DNA from: Mesonia sp.
GTDB taxonomy: Bacteria; Bacteroidota; Bacteroidia; Flavobacteriales; Flavobacteriaceae
Assembly: GCA_012964435.1 (NCBI GenBank)
Contig: DTTX01000037.1
Location: forward strand, 1-46,517
Direction of reading: 5' to 3'
DNA: 46,517 bases
Shown here: one piece after another, positions 1-9,943 of the stretch
Position numbering within the stretch: position 1 is the first letter of the stretch
How the letters are laid out: each line of letters begins with the position of its first letter
Translations under genes and position numbers: made by a program
The notes under the pieces: model-generated
Database searches by the model: none
Seen by the model: the letters and a program-made list of their open reading frames with translations, nothing else
What the model was told of the DNA's origin: nothing

Positions 1-67
1 TTTTAGAAAGATTAAATGTTGACTTACTAAGGAGTTGGTCTAAGGTTTCTTCTATAAAGCTTTTCAT
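1..67 (-). CDS. N-terminus of probable AddB-like PD-(D/E)XK nuclease (partial, cut by window edge)
   Basis: An ATG at 65-67 on the minus strand opens a frame that stays open for 22 codons to the window edge; it begins MKSFIEETLDQLL. It lies just past the ompA terminator, so it looks like a new transcription unit. In Flavobacteriaceae an AddB-like nuclease-helicase subunit commonly starts with a similar short amphipathic helix before a LPSKRAG-type motif, and it often sits close to the AddA-like helicase found here at 2857-6000. The diagnostic motifs fall outside the window. The reading frame is seen directly; the identity is an inference from the start and the neighbourhood. Confidence 0.5.
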   Translation of the reverse strand, partial: MKSFIEETLDQLLSKSTFNLSK

Positions 68-80
68 ACTTTAAAAATAA

Positions 81-110
81 AAAAACGCCTCAGATAACTG
101 AGGCGTTTTT
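81..110 (-). terminator. Rho-independent terminator after ompA
   Basis: A perfect 13-bp stem (81-93 with 98-110) closes a four-base ATAA loop. The stem core is AACGCCTCAG / CTGAGGCGTT, flanked by A and T runs, so it can act in both directions. It lies 22 bases after the ompA stop and 13 bases before the next minus-strand gene, so its likely role is to end ompA transcription. Confidence 0.9.
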
Positions 111-132
111 ATTATTTATAAGAATTAATTTC

Positions 133-1509
133 TTATTTGTCTCTGTTCTTTTCTAAAGAAACTTCAACACGTCTGTTTTGTTGTCTTCCTGCAGCAGTTT
201 TGTTAGTTGCAATTGGACGACTTTCACCGTATCCTTCAGAAGTAATTCTACTAGCATCGATGCCATCTTCTTCTACTAAGTAGTTTCTTACAGAAGCAGC
301 TCTTTCTTTAGATAACTTTAAGTTATAAGCATCACTACCTTGACTATCTGTATGACCTTCAATATGGAAAACAGTTTGTGGATATTCATTCATAATTTCA
401 GAGATAGAATCTAAAGCATCGTAAGATTCTTTTCTGATTGTAGCTTTGTTAAGATCGAATAAAATTGTCTTAGAATATTCGTTTAACTCGTTGATTACTT
501 CAACAGTAACTTCAGGACAACCGTTGTTTGCTTTAGTACCTGCAACATCTGGACATTGATCATCTTTATCTAAAACACCATCGTTATCACGGTCTTCGTA
601 AGGACAACCATTGTTAGCTTTTGGTCCAGCTTCATTAGGACAATCATCTTCGCTATCTTTAATTCCATCACCATCTGCATCTGGACAACCGTTTAAAGAT
701 TTTAATCCAGCTACATTAGGACACTCATCTTCAGGATCTGCAACACCATCACCGTCAGAGTCTGGACAACCATTAAATTCTGCTGGGCCAGCTAATTCTG
801 GACAAGCATCATCTTTATCTGGAATCCCGTCACCGTCAGTATCAGGACAACCGTTAAATTCTTCTAAACCTGGAGTTTCAGGACACTCATCTTCATCATC
901 GTAGATTCCGTCACCATCAGTATCAGTTCCTCCGAAAGCGATTTTAATACCAGCAGAATGTTGGAAATGCTTGTATCCGTAATCTTCAAATGCGTGTTTG
1001 TAACTTGATTGTACATTAAAAGATATTTGATCTGTTAAAGAGAAATCGATACCAAAAGTACCATTTAAAGTACCTGCACCAATTTCATCAACCCAAGTAT
1101 AACCACCGCCTACTCCTAGGTAAGGATTAAACCAACCATCTTCATTTATTAGTTCTCCTATATTGTAGTTTACTCCACCATCTAACGCATAATAAGTTAA
1201 GTCGTCTACAGAAGCGTCACCAAATTTATCGATTCTGTTAAGAGATCCAGCAACTTCAGCTGAAAATCCTGCTCCTATATATCTTCCTACAGTCAATCTT
1301 GATACTGAAGGTAATATATTCCAATGATCGTCAACATTGAAGTATTCACTAAAATAATCTCCTTGTGGCATATCTTCGCCAACAGGATAAAGGTCAACAG
1401 CATTGATACCAATACCTAGCGCCCAAGGGTTGTCTTCTGTTTGAGCATTTACCGAAGTAAATCCTAAAACAACCATAGTAACTAATAAAAATCTGCTAAG
1501 ATGTTTCAT
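133..1509 (-). CDS. OmpA family outer-membrane protein with TSP type-3 repeats
   Basis: A 458-residue cell-envelope protein that should link the outer membrane to peptidoglycan. Residues 1-22 are a signal peptide ending in VNAQ. Residues about 25-190 look like an eight-strand beta-barrel. Residues about 194-332 hold five thrombospondin type-3 (calcium-binding) repeats of about 27 residues, each with DxDGDGIxD and ending NGCP. Residues about 345-455 are an OmpA-C peptidoglycan-binding domain with [15 protein letters not shown] and the closing NRRVEV. The gene has its own strong-looking promoter (1546-1575) and terminator (81-110), so it is probably a single-gene, highly expressed unit. Flavobacterial relatives are abundant major porin-like proteins. 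The ligand and exact role of this one cannot be told from sequence. Confidence 0.95.
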   Translation of the reverse strand: MKHLSRFLLVTMVVLGFTSVNAQTEDNPWALGIGINAVDLYPVGEDMPQGDYFSEYFNVDDHWNILPSVSRLTVGRYIGAGFSAEVAGSLNRIDKFGDASVDDLTYYALDGGVNYNIGELINEDGWFNPYLGVGGGYTWVDEIGAGTLNGTFGIDFSLTDQISFNVQSSYKHAFEDYGYKHFQHSAGIKIAFGGTDTDGDGIYDDEDECPETPGLEEFNGCPDTDGDGIPDKDDACPELAGPAEFNGCPDSDGDGVADPEDECPNVAGLKSLNGCPDADGDGIKDSEDDCPNEAGPKANNGCPYEDRDNDGVLDKDDQCPDVAGTKANNGCPEVTVEVINELNEYSKTILFDLNKATIRKESYDALDSISEIMNEYPQTVFHIEGHTDSQGSDAYNLKLSKERAASVRNYLVEEDGIDASRITSEGYGESRPIATNKTAAGRQQNRRVEVSLEKNRDK

Positions 1510-1545
1510 ATTAAAAAGTGTTTAATTTTAAATGTTAATTAAGAG

Positions 1546-1575
1546 CAAATGTAAGTGCTTGTAGGGTATTCCCAA
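1546..1575 (-). promoter_or_regulatory. Bacteroidota-type promoter of ompA
   Basis: Read on the minus strand, a TTG (1575-1573) is followed after 19 bases by TACATTTG (1553-1546). This matches the Bacteroidota consensus TTG-N19-TAnnTTTG exactly. It lies 37 bases before the ATG, leaving a short leader. Confidence 0.7.
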
Positions 1576-1593
1576 AAATAATAGTAATAAAAT

Positions 1594-1614
1594 TTTCTTA
1601 ACATAATTAAGAAA
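1594..1614 (-). terminator. AT-rich hairpin after kbl, possible weak terminator
   Basis: Perfect 8-bp arms TTTCTTAA / TTAAGAAA enclose a 5-base loop. On the minus strand the hairpin is followed by ATTTTATT, 14 bases past the kbl stop. The stem has only one G-C pair, so it may be leaky. Confidence 0.45.
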
Positions 1615-1627
1615 TAACTTTGTTTTA

Positions 1628-2827
1628 CTATCCAATTACATTTAATTCTTTACCGATTTTAGTAAAAGCTTTAATAGCTTTATCTAAATGTTCTTGATCG
1701 TGTGCCGCAGAAAGTTGTACTCGAATTCTCGCCTTTTCTTTAGGAACGACCGGATAGAAAAAGCCGATCACATAAATACCTTCTTCTAAAAGTTTATCGG
1801 CCATTTCTTGCGATAATTTAGCATCGTAAAGCATCACGGGAACAATCGCAGAATCTCCATCAACGATATCGAAACCAGCTTCTTTCATCGCCTTTTTAAA
1901 GTAGTTGGTATTCCATTCTAATTTATCTCTTAGTTTGGTGTCGTTCTCAAGCATATCAAACACTTTGATAGATGCACCAACAATTGCAGGTGCCAAAGAA
2001 TTTGAAAATAAATAAGGTCGAGAACGCTGTCTTAATATCTCGATAATTTCTTTTTTAGCCGTGGTATAACCACCCATTGCACCACCAAGCGCTTTTCCTA
2101 AAGTTCCTGTAATAATATCGATTCGGTCTAAAACTCCTTTTTCTTCTAAGGTTCCTCTTCCAGTTTCACCAATAAATCCGGCAGCGTGACATTCATCGAT
2201 CATAACCATTGCGTCATATTTATCGGCCAAATCACAGATTTGATCTAAGGGTGCCAATAAACCATCCATCGAGAAAACTCCGTCGGTGACGATAATCTTG
2301 AAACGCGCTCCATTTTCATTGGCTGCAATTAGTTGCTTTTCTAGATCTTCCATATTGTTATTCTCATAACGATATCTTGCAGCTTTACAGAGACGAACAC
2401 CGTCGATAATCGAAGCGTGATTTAACGAGTCTGAAATAATTGCATCTTCCTTCGTTAATAAAGGTTCAAAAACTCCACCGTTTGCATCAAAAGCTGCGGC
2501 GTATAAAATGGTATCTTCAGTCCCGTAGAAAGAAGCGATTTTTTGCTCTAATTCTTTATGAATGTCTTGCGTACCACAAATAAATCGAACGCTAGACATC
2601 CCAAAACCGTGAGAATCTAAGGTGTCTTTTGCCGCTTTTACGACTTTAGGATGATTAGAAAGTCCTAGGTAATTGTTGGCACAAAAGTTAATAACTTCTT
2701 GCCCGGTACTAATTTTTATTACTGCATCTTGTGGAGTGGTAATAATTCTTTCTTTTTTGAAAAGTCCGCTGTCTTGAATTTCGGAAATCTCATTTTGCAG
2801 GTATTTTTTTAAATCTGGACTATACAT
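1628..2827 (-). CDS. kbl: Glycine C-acetyltransferase (2-amino-3-ketobutyrate CoA ligase)
   Basis: A 399-residue PLP enzyme that cleaves 2-amino-3-oxobutyrate with CoA into glycine and acetyl-CoA, the second step of threonine breakdown. It belongs to the alpha-oxoamine synthase family. The PLP lysine is K245 in [10 protein letters not shown], the cofactor-stacking histidine is H138 in [10 protein letters not shown], and the aspartate lies in [10 protein letters not shown] at 209-218; that last motif is typical of KBL rather than of the BioF or SPT relatives. Length matches the family (about 398). No threonine dehydrogenase gene lies beside it, so its partner tdh must be elsewhere. It follows the helicase gene by 29 bases, and a TAATTTTG -7-like element at 2859-2852 could give it a separate promoter. 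Confidence 0.95.
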   Translation of the reverse strand: MYSPDLKKYLQNEISEIQDSGLFKKERIITTPQDAVIKISTGQEVINFCANNYLGLSNHPKVVKAAKDTLDSHGFGMSSVRFICGTQDIHKELEQKIASFYGTEDTILYAAAFDANGGVFEPLLTKEDAIISDSLNHASIIDGVRLCKAARYRYENNNMEDLEKQLIAANENGARFKIIVTDGVFSMDGLLAPLDQICDLADKYDAMVMIDECHAAGFIGETGRGTLEEKGVLDRIDIITGTLGKALGGAMGGYTTAKKEIIEILRQRSRPYLFSNSLAPAIVGASIKVFDMLENDTKLRDKLEWNTNYFKKAMKEAGFDIVDGDSAIVPVMLYDAKLSQEMADKLLEEGIYVIGFFYPVVPKEKARIRVQLSAAHDQEHLDKAIKAFTKIGKELNVIG

Positions 2828-2856
2828 ATCTTAGTTTTTTTCAATTTTTAGCAAAA

Positions 2857-5800
2857 TTATAGAATCTTAACCGTAACTGAAGGATACAGGTAAACTATTA
2901 TTTTTTGTTTTACTTGATATCCTATTTCAGCAATATAGTTGGCGTATTCGTTTAATTGGTTGGTGTAAATCGCTTTTTCATCTCCGGTTTTATAATCGAT
3001 GATGACGGCTTCATTATTTTTTAAGCAAAGGCGGTCAATACGTTTAAAACCATTTTCGGTAATTAATTCTTTTTCATTATAGATTTGATATTCATTGGTA
3101 AAGTATGCTTGTAAATCTGGATGTTGAATTATTTCTTCTACCTTCATATTATATTCTTCGGTATCTTCAGCATTCATTTCTCCGGCTTTGATCGATTTTT
3201 TTAAGGCTGAAGCAATATCTTTTTCAGTATAAATATTCATTAATAAATTATGAATAAGATTTCCCTTATCGATGGCTTCTTGTTGTTCAGAATCCCATAA
3301 CAAACCTGATTTGGTGACTAAAGTAATATCGTGATTCGAAGGTGGTGAAGAAATAAACGGCATTGGTTGTAAAGAAATCTCTTCTGTTTTGGTTGAATTT
3401 TCCGTTAGATCGCCAAAACTATATTCCAATTGATTTTCGTTCCAAAGCTGTAAAGATTGTAAATAACCTTTTAATAATCCCGGGTAATCATTTTTTACTT
3501 CTTCCGGTTTTTTAGGGTCAACCTCAGAAATAATATAGAGTTGCTGTTCTGGTCGGGTTAAAGCGACGTAGAGAATATTGAGGGCGTCAAACTCATTTTC
3601 GATGAGCAGTTTTTGGTAAAGCGCAGAAGGCACTTCGCCAAAATCATCCATTTTTTTGTTTGCGCTTAAATACGCGTATGGGATTTCATTTGGCGCTTCT
3701 AACAGCGGAACCCAAATATCATCAAACCTAGTGTCTTCTAAAGATTCGTTAGCGTAAGGGTAAATCACGATAGGAAACTCTAATCCTTTCGAAGTATGAA
3801 TCGTCATAATTTGCACGGCATCTTCACCTTCAGGAGCAATCACGCTTAACTTGTCTTTATTAAGTTCCCAATGGTCAATAAAACCGGCGATGTTGCCAAT
3901 GTTTTTTTGAGCAAATTCGTACACAAAATCTAAGAAAAACTGCAAATACGCATCTGCTTTTTGCTCTAAATGAAAACTTCGAATTATATATTCAACACTT
4001 TCATATAAAGTAGATCGCTGTAAAACGTTGAGATTAAAAAAATAGTCAAACTCAGCTAACGACTCAAAAAATTCTTGATGATCTTTTTGAAGGCGATCGT
4101 AAATTGAATGAAAGTAATGATCGCTTTCTTTTTGAGATTGAAATAAATAATCTAAAATTTCAAACTTTAAGTTCTTATCACTAGGGTTCAACGAAAATTG
4201 TAAAATCGCTACCAGAAATCGTACTTCTTCAGAATTTTTAACCAATAAAGTTTCGGTAGAAATAATCGGGATGCCGTTTTCATTTAGAAAATTGGCGACT
4301 TGATACCCGTGATTTTTCTTCCGAACCAAAATACAAATGTCTCTTTTTGCATAGCCTTTTTGGGTCAGCTCGTTAATGGTTGCAAGCACTTTTTGCGGGT
4401 AAGCCTCATTTTTTTCTTCAGCATTCGTAGCTTCTAAAAAACTGATGTTTACATAACCGCCATTTTGATGATGCGGTTCTTGATGGGCATTTTCAAACAA
4501 ATTTCTGTATTGCTCCCAACTTAGTCGCTCAGCACAAAACTTAAAAAAATTATTGTTGAAGTTGACGATTTCTGGTTGACTACGGAAGTTTTTAGGCAAA
4601 GTGATGGTTTGTTTTTCTGCACTAAACGGATTCGCATTTTCACTCAAGTTAATAAACTGTTCGGCCTCGCCACCGCGCCAACGATAAATCGATTGTTTGG
4701 CGTCGCCCACTAAAAACAAATTTCCTTTTTGTTTGCCGGCAGCATCTTGCGTAGAAAGATTGTTTTCGATGAGCGGAATTAAATTATTCCATTGCAACGA
4801 AGAAGTGTCTTGAAATTCGTCGATAAAAAATTCTTGATAGCGTTCGCCCAAACGTTCATAAATAAATGGCGCCGGCTGCTCTTTTATACTTTCGCTAATC
4901 TTTCTGTTGAATTCAGAAATGAGTAATAGGTTTTTTTCGGTCTTGATCACTTCAACCTCTTTATAAATAAGATTAAGCAATGAAAGGGAAGTGAGTTTTT
5001 TGAGAATACTCTTGTAAAACTCTATTTTGTTGATCTGCTCTTCGGAAGAAAAATAAAGCTCGGCCACTTGTGGCTGAATGGCATCCATCACCGATTTCTT
5101 CTCGTCGGTTTGTTTTTTAGCATAATGTGGCGCAGAATCGATTTCTTGCTCCCATTTCGTTTTTTTATCTGAAGTTTTTACCGCATACGATAAATCTTGA
5201 ATTTTCTTAAAATGTGAAGGTATAGAACCTCTATTATAATCTTTATCATCTAAACCATTTTGCTGAAGTAAATTAAAAAACGATGCAGCATTTTGCTTGA
5301 GCTTATCTTCAGAAATTTTAAGGTAAGCGCGTAATTCTTCATCAAACTTCTGAAAATCTTCCAGCTCTTTCTGTTCTAATTCTTTTAAAGGTAGAATATG
5401 ATTCTCATTTACCAATAACAGTGCAATTTCATAAAGATCTTTTGCGATATCCCAACTTTTATCGTCATCGGCTTTCGAGATTGCAAAATCGATTAATACT
5501 TGGGTAAGTTTTTTATCGCTTCCGGCTTTTGAGATTAGTTTGTCAACGGCTTCAGTAAGAATATCGACCGTATTTAATTCGACTTCAAAATTGATGGGTA
5601 AACCTAGATCTTTGGCAAAAGTCCTTAGTACGCGATGTGTAAAACCATCGATGGTCGATACATCAAAAGCCGCATAATTGTGCAAAATACTTCGTAGTAT
5701 AAGGTGAGATTTCTTTTTGATTTCTTCTGCAGAAAGTCCGGTTTCTTTTTTTACTTCAGCAAAAAGTGCTAAAGATTTTGTGGGTGTTTCTTCTCCTGCA

Positions 5801-6000
5801 AAATCTCTTAGACTGTTTACGATCCTGCTTTTCATTTCGCCCACCGCTTTGTTCGTAAACGTAATAGCTAAAATGTTTTTATAGTAATCTAATCGGTTCG
5901 ATTTTAAAAGTATCGACAAATATTGCTTAACGATGGTAAAGGTTTTTCCAGATCCTGCGGAAGCGTTAAAAACCTGAAAAGGCGAAGAAGTCGTATTCAA
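2857..6000 (-). CDS. UvrD/RecB-type helicase-nuclease (AddA-like)
   Basis: A 1047-residue superfamily 1A helicase with a C-terminal nuclease, expected to process double-strand breaks for recombination. The Walker A motif NASAGSGKT is at residues 12-20 (K19). The Walker B / motif II DEFQDTS starts at D394-E395, followed by motif III GDAKQSIYRWRGGE. The SF1 motif TIHTSKGLEFP and a late motif with NILYVALTRPEQQLY are both present. The C-terminal PD-(D/E)XK nuclease shows RIDRL (D989) and IIDYKTGD (D1002, K1004). The frame is open and full length. In this phylum the enzyme works with an AddB-like partner; the probable start of that gene is at 1-67, two genes downstream. Short names such as AddA or RecB would be approximate for Bacteroidota, so no symbol is given. 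Confidence 0.93.
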   Translation of the reverse strand: MNTTSSPFQVFNASAGSGKTFTIVKQYLSILLKSNRLDYYKNILAITFTNKAVGEMKSRIVNSLRDFAGEETPTKSLALFAEVKKETGLSAEEIKKKSHLILRSILHNYAAFDVSTIDGFTHRVLRTFAKDLGLPINFEVELNTVDILTEAVDKLISKAGSDKKLTQVLIDFAISKADDDKSWDIAKDLYEIALLLVNENHILPLKELEQKELEDFQKFDEELRAYLKISEDKLKQNAASFFNLLQQNGLDDKDYNRGSIPSHFKKIQDLSYAVKTSDKKTKWEQEIDSAPHYAKKQTDEKKSVMDAIQPQVAELYFSSEEQINKIEFYKSILKKLTSLSLLNLIYKEVEVIKTEKNLLLISEFNRKISESIKEQPAPFIYERLGERYQEFFIDEFQDTSSLQWNNLIPLIENNLSTQDAAGKQKGNLFLVGDAKQSIYRWRGGEAEQFINLSENANPFSAEKQTITLPKNFRSQPEIVNFNNNFFKFCAERLSWEQYRNLFENAHQEPHHQNGGYVNISFLEATNAEEKNEAYPQKVLATINELTQKGYAKRDICILVRKKNHGYQVANFLNENGIPIISTETLLVKNSEEVRFLVAILQFSLNPSDKNLKFEILDYLFQSQKESDHYFHSIYDRLQKDHQEFFESLAEFDYFFNLNVLQRSTLYESVEYIIRSFHLEQKADAYLQFFLDFVYEFAQKNIGNIAGFIDHWELNKDKLSVIAPEGEDAVQIMTIHTSKGLEFPIVIYPYANESLEDTRFDDIWVPLLEAPNEIPYAYLSANKKMDDFGEVPSALYQKLLIENEFDALNILYVALTRPEQQLYIISEVDPKKPEEVKNDYPGLLKGYLQSLQLWNENQLEYSFGDLTENSTKTEEISLQPMPFISSPPSNHDITLVTKSGLLWDSEQQEAIDKGNLIHNLLMNIYTEKDIASALKKSIKAGEMNAEDTEEYNMKVEEIIQHPDLQAYFTNEYQIYNEKELITENGFKRIDRLCLKNNEAVIIDYKTGDEKAIYTNQLNEYANYIAEIGYQVKQKIIVYLYPSVTVKIL

Positions 6001-6172
6001 AATATGCAGTTATTTTAAAAGAAGAAATATAAGCAAAAATGATAAGGTATAATCTGTTTCTATGAAAAACAAAAGCTTTAAGTATTTTATAACATATTTT
6101 TATTTCTATTGAATACTTTAATAATTAATTTTGATAGCGAATTTGATTATTAACAACTAAAAAATAACAATT

Positions 6173-6781
6173 ATGGCTTTTGAACAACCAAAATTAAAAT
6201 ATGCATTTGATGCTTTAGAACCTAGTATAGATAAAGAAACGATGGAAATTCACTATGGTAAGCATCACGCAGGATATACCAAAAAATTAAATGCTGCGGT
6301 AGAAGGTACAGATTTAGAAGGTAAGAACATTGAAAACATTTTAATGAACCTAGACAAGTCTAATTCAGCAGTAAGAAATAACGGAGGTGGTTTTTTTAAT
6401 CACAACTTATTTTGGGAAGTAATGTCACCAGACGGTGGAGGAAAACCAAGCGGAGATCTTGAAAAAGCGATCGAAGACAAATTTGGATCTTTTGAAGCTT
6501 TTAAGGAAGAATTCTCTAAAGCTGCAGCAGGGCAATTTGGTTCTGGATGGGCTTGGCTTTGTGTGCACGAAGGTGGTAAAGTAGAAGTTTGCTCTACTCC
6601 TAACCAAGATAACCCACTAATGCCGGGAATCGGATGTGGCGGAACTCCAATATTAGGATTAGACGTTTGGGAACACGCTTACTACTTAAAGTATCAAAAT
6701 AAGCGTCCGGAATATATCGATGCATTTTTCGACGTAGTAGATTGGGAAGAAGTTGCTTCTAAATATGCGAAGAATAAATAA
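6173..6781 (+). CDS. sodA: Superoxide dismutase, Mn-type or cambialistic
   Basis: A 202-residue cytoplasmic Fe/Mn superoxide dismutase that turns superoxide into oxygen and hydrogen peroxide. Metal ligands are H27 (IHYGKHH), H77 (FFNHNLFW), D164 and H168 (DVWEHAYY). The outer-sphere glutamine is Q145 in NQDNPLM, the same place as Gln146 in E. coli MnSOD, while FeSODs use a glutamine near residue 69. That points to manganese or cambialistic use, but metal specificity cannot be settled from sequence. There is no signal peptide. It stands alone between two minus-strand genes, with a TAATTTTG -7-like element at 6126-6133 and a strong terminator after it. Confidence 0.95.
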   Translation: MAFEQPKLKYAFDALEPSIDKETMEIHYGKHHAGYTKKLNAAVEGTDLEGKNIENILMNLDKSNSAVRNNGGGFFNHNLFWEVMSPDGGGKPSGDLEKAIEDKFGSFEAFKEEFSKAAAGQFGSGWAWLCVHEGGKVEVCSTPNQDNPLMPGIGCGGTPILGLDVWEHAYYLKYQNKRPEYIDAFFDVVDWEEVASKYAKNK

Positions 6782-6800
6782 TATCAAGTTTTATACAAAT

Positions 6801-6830
6801 AAAAAAGGTGGTTGAAAAACCACCTTTTTT
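6801..6830 (+). terminator. Rho-independent terminator after sodA
   Basis: A 13-bp stem (AAAAAAGGTGGTT with AACCACCTTTTTT, loop GAAA) is followed by further T residues, 19 bases after the sodA stop. The A/T flanks make it usable in both directions, so it may also catch read-through from purF. Confidence 0.92.
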
Positions 6831-6954
6831 TTGCCCCAAATTTTACCATAAACTTAACCTACTTTGTTATGGAATTATAAATATATTATATTTTCATGTA
6901 TTTATGAAAATAAATGTAGTTTTTTTATGGTATTTGTAAATTATTTACGATTAA

Positions 6955-8856
6955 TTACAAATATGCTCGCTCTTTGTTGCCTTCAAAGAAATTGATAAAT
7001 GCACGGTTGACCACTCGATTTCCTCCCGGAGTTGGGTAATCTCCGGTAAAATACCAATCACCTAAATTTTTAGGACAAGCTTCGTGAAGCTTATCTACTT
7101 TTTGGTAGATCACTTCAACATCTGCCTCGATCGTTTCATCACAAAGTAATTCTGCAATTTTATTAGAAACTTGCTCGTAGGTAAATGGTTCGTAAACTTC
7201 TTTCACAAAATTTTGAACTTCTTGATCTTCTAGATCTACTTGTTGCTTACATTTTTCGTAAACCTTCTCGATTAAATCGTATTGGTTGGTTTCTTTTAAT
7301 AGCGCTAAAGCCGCTTTAAAAGCTACAAAATCTTCTAAACGAGCCATATCGATACCATAGCAATCCGGATAACGAATTTGCGGAGCCGAAGAAACAACAA
7401 TAATCTTTTTGGGACCTAAACGATCCATCATTTTAATAATACTTTTCTTTAGCGTTGTACCACGAACAATACTATCGTCGATGATCACTAAATTATCTTG
7501 TGGCTTAACCACGCCATAAGTTACGTCGTAAACGTGCGCAACTAAATCGTCACGGCTACTATCTTCTGTAATAAAGGTTCTAAGCTTAGCGTCTTTAATA
7601 GCAATTTTTTCAGTACGTAAACGATGAGATAAAATCTCTTTTAAACGCTCATCGGTAAGCGAATCTTTTTCATTTAAGATCGCTTCATTTTTCTGCCTGT
7701 TCAATTCATCTTGAGCAGCTTCAACCATTCCGTAGAAAGAAGTTTCAGCAGTGTTTGGTATAAATGAAAAAACAGAGTTGATCGTATCGTAATCAATGGC
7801 TTTTAAAACATCAGGCATAATAAAACGCCCTAAGTTTTTACGCTCTTGGTAAATTTCAGCATCACTTCCTCTAGAAAAATAAATACGCTCAAAAGAACAA
7901 GCTTTACGAGGCAATGGCTCAATGATTTTTTTGATGGAAGTTTCACCGCTTTTCTTGGTAATTAAAGCGTGTCCCGGTTCTAATTCTTTTACATCATCAA
8001 AATCTACGTTAAATGCAGTTTGAATTACCGGTCTTTCTGAAGCCGTAACCACAACTTCATCGTCCATATAGTAATATACCGGTCTAATTCCTGCAGGATC
8101 TCTTAATACAAAAGAATCTCCGTGACCCATTAAACCTGCCATAGCGTAACCACCATCCCAATCTTTAGAAGATTTCTTTAGGATCTTGGCAACATTAATT
8201 TTATTGGCAATATGTGGTGAAGCGTCTTTTTTGCTGTAACCCTCTTTCTTTAATTTTTTATATACTTTTTGCACTTCAGAATCTAAGAAATGTCCGATCT
8301 TTTCCATTACGGTTACGGTATCGGCTTTTTCTTTTGGGTGCTGACCTAATTCAACTAAATTATTGAAAAGTTTAAAAACATTGGTCATGTTAAAGTTTCC
8401 GGCAACAATTAGATTACGGTGCATCCAGTTGTTTTGACGTAAAAAAGGGTGAACGCTCTCGATACTATTTTTACCGAAAGTACCGTAGCGAACGTGACCT
8501 AAAAATAATTCACCTATATAAGGAAGGTTTTTCTTTTGCGCCGCAACATCTTCAGCATATTCAGGATGTTTTTGCAGCTCGTCGTTAATACGATCGTTAA
8601 TCTGTGCAAAAATATCCTGTATAGGTTGCGGTTGGTTAGAACGTACACGACTAATGTAGCGCTCGCCGGGAGAAATATCTAATTTGATGCTGGCTAAACC
8701 GGCGCCATCTTGCCCACGGTTGTGTTGCTTTTCCATCATTAAATACATCTTGTTAAGACCGTAAAAAGATGTACCGTACTTTTCTTTATAAAATTCTAAA
8801 GGTTTTAATAACCTAACTAGTGCAATACCGCACTCGTGTTTAATAGCATCACTCAT
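6955..8856 (-). CDS. purF: Amidophosphoribosyltransferase, long Bacteroidota form
   Basis: A 633-residue enzyme that makes 5-phosphoribosylamine from PRPP and glutamine, the first committed step of purine synthesis. The Ntn-glutaminase nucleophile is C9 in KHECGIALV, so an eight-residue leader must be removed. The phosphoribosyltransferase PRPP loop is LVIIDDSIVRGTTLKKS, near residue 460. The glutaminase domain has the expected HVRYGTFG motif. At about 630 residues it is longer than E. coli PurF (505), which is usual for this phylum; the extra length is in inserts and the C-terminus. It follows the PfkB kinase gene by 48 bases and ends the purN-rnhA-pfkB-purF run. It is followed by AT-rich sequence with only a weak hairpin. 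Confidence 0.95.
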   Translation of the reverse strand: MSDAIKHECGIALVRLLKPLEFYKEKYGTSFYGLNKMYLMMEKQHNRGQDGAGLASIKLDISPGERYISRVRSNQPQPIQDIFAQINDRINDELQKHPEYAEDVAAQKKNLPYIGELFLGHVRYGTFGKNSIESVHPFLRQNNWMHRNLIVAGNFNMTNVFKLFNNLVELGQHPKEKADTVTVMEKIGHFLDSEVQKVYKKLKKEGYSKKDASPHIANKINVAKILKKSSKDWDGGYAMAGLMGHGDSFVLRDPAGIRPVYYYMDDEVVVTASERPVIQTAFNVDFDDVKELEPGHALITKKSGETSIKKIIEPLPRKACSFERIYFSRGSDAEIYQERKNLGRFIMPDVLKAIDYDTINSVFSFIPNTAETSFYGMVEAAQDELNRQKNEAILNEKDSLTDERLKEILSHRLRTEKIAIKDAKLRTFITEDSSRDDLVAHVYDVTYGVVKPQDNLVIIDDSIVRGTTLKKSIIKMMDRLGPKKIIVVSSAPQIRYPDCYGIDMARLEDFVAFKAALALLKETNQYDLIEKVYEKCKQQVDLEDQEVQNFVKEVYEPFTYEQVSNKIAELLCDETIEADVEVIYQKVDKLHEACPKNLGDWYFTGDYPTPGGNRVVNRAFINFFEGNKERAYL

Positions 8857-8904
8857 ATTGTGTTGTCGAGAGATTTAGGGTTGTGTTGTTGCTTTATCTT
8901 GGGC

Positions 8905-9828
8905 TTAGTCTAAGCTAATTTTAAATTGCGTTAGTGCTTTAAATGTTTTTAAGCGTTCGTCAATTTCTTTGTCGGTTAAATTCAGCATCCTTTCAGTTCC
9001 AAATTTTTCGACACAGAAAGAAGCTAAGTTAGAGCCATAAATAATGGCGTTTTTCATATTCTTAAATGAAGTATCTCCGGTTTTTGCAATATAACCTACA
9101 AAACCACCGGCAAAAGTATCTCCGGCTCCGGTTGGATCAAAAACTTCTTCTAAAGGTAAGGCCGGCGCAAAGAACATTTCGTTTTGATGAAATAATAAAG
9201 CTCCGTGTTCTCCTTTTTTGATCACTACATATTTAGGTCCCATTTTTTCGATCTCGCGAGCAGCTTTTACTAACGAATATTCTCCTGAAAGCTGTCTGGC
9301 TTCTTCATCATTGATTGTAATTACATCTACTTTAGCGATCACTTTTTTAAGATCTTCTAATGCATTATCCATCCAGAAATTCATCGTGTCTAAAACCACA
9401 AGCTCCGGATTTTCCATTTGCTCAATCACACTTAATTGAACTAATGGATGCAAATTACCTAGCATTACAATTTTAGCATCTTTGTAAGAAGCGGGTACGA
9501 CCGGCTGAAAATCTGCCAATACATTTAATTGTGTATCTAAAGTATCACGAGAATTCATATCGTTATGGTAGCGGCCACTCCAAAAGAAAGTTTTACCGTC
9601 TTCAACCATTTTTAATCCTTCGATATTAATGTCTCTTTCTTTAAAGATATTGATGTATTCTTCCGGGAAATCACCACCAATTACCGAAACAATTGCGGTA
9701 TCTATACCGAATTTTTTAGCGGCAAGACCAATATAAGTTCCTGCTCCACCTAAAATTTTATCGGTTTTACCAAAAGGAGTTTCAATTTTATCGAAGGCAA
9801 CTGTACCTACTACAACTAATTTGCTCAT
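8905..9828 (-). CDS. PfkB (ribokinase) family sugar or nucleoside kinase
   Basis: A 307-residue kinase of the PfkB / ribokinase fold. The second PfkB signature DPTGAGDTFAGGF is at 231-243, with catalytic base D237 and the GAGD anion hole. The N-terminal substrate part shows GGAGTYIG at 27-34. Genes like this commonly sit beside purF in Flavobacteriia, which suggests a nucleoside or ribose-type substrate such as adenosine or ribose, but the sequence does not decide this. A -7-like element TATATTTG (9858-9851, minus strand) lies 22 bases upstream, so pfkB and purF may share a promoter separate from rnhA. Confidence 0.9.
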   Translation of the reverse strand: MSKLVVVGTVAFDKIETPFGKTDKILGGAGTYIGLAAKKFGIDTAIVSVIGGDFPEEYINIFKERDINIEGLKMVEDGKTFFWSGRYHNDMNSRDTLDTQLNVLADFQPVVPASYKDAKIVMLGNLHPLVQLSVIEQMENPELVVLDTMNFWMDNALEDLKKVIAKVDVITINDEEARQLSGEYSLVKAAREIEKMGPKYVVIKKGEHGALLFHQNEMFFAPALPLEEVFDPTGAGDTFAGGFVGYIAKTGDTSFKNMKNAIIYGSNLASFCVEKFGTERMLNLTDKEIDERLKTFKALTQFKISLD

Positions 9829-9850
9829 GTGTTTTGCTTAGAATTTAGTG

Positions 9851-9858
9851 CAAATATA
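9851..9858 (-). promoter_or_regulatory. Possible -7 element upstream of pfkB-purF
   Basis: On the minus strand this reads TATATTTG, an exact match to TAnnTTTG, inside the 115-base gap between rnhA and pfkB. I could not find a good TTG at the expected -33 distance, so the call is tentative. Confidence 0.35.
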
Positions 9859-9943
9859 AGGCGTTTCTCAAGAAATTTTAAAACTATGCGGTTTTATTAA
9901 AAATTTCTGAAAATGAATAGGTTTTCATTTGAAAGTCAATTGC

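Noticed and set aside
611-904. Plus-strand open frame of 97 codons opposite the ompA repeats
   Set aside because: It is an antisense shadow of the TSP3 repeats; its Ser/Pro/Gly-rich repeating content mirrors those units.
6425-6607. Minus-strand frame inside sodA
   Set aside because: Shadow of a well-conserved enzyme gene.
6890-6911. Hairpin ATTTTCAT / ATGAAAAT downstream of purF
   Set aside because: All but two pairs are A-T, and the tail is mixed AT; such hairpins arise by chance in this base composition.
9890-9935. Hairpin AAATGAA / TTCATTT after rnhA
   Set aside because: Seven-bp A/T-rich stem with no clear T run; too weak to call as a terminator.
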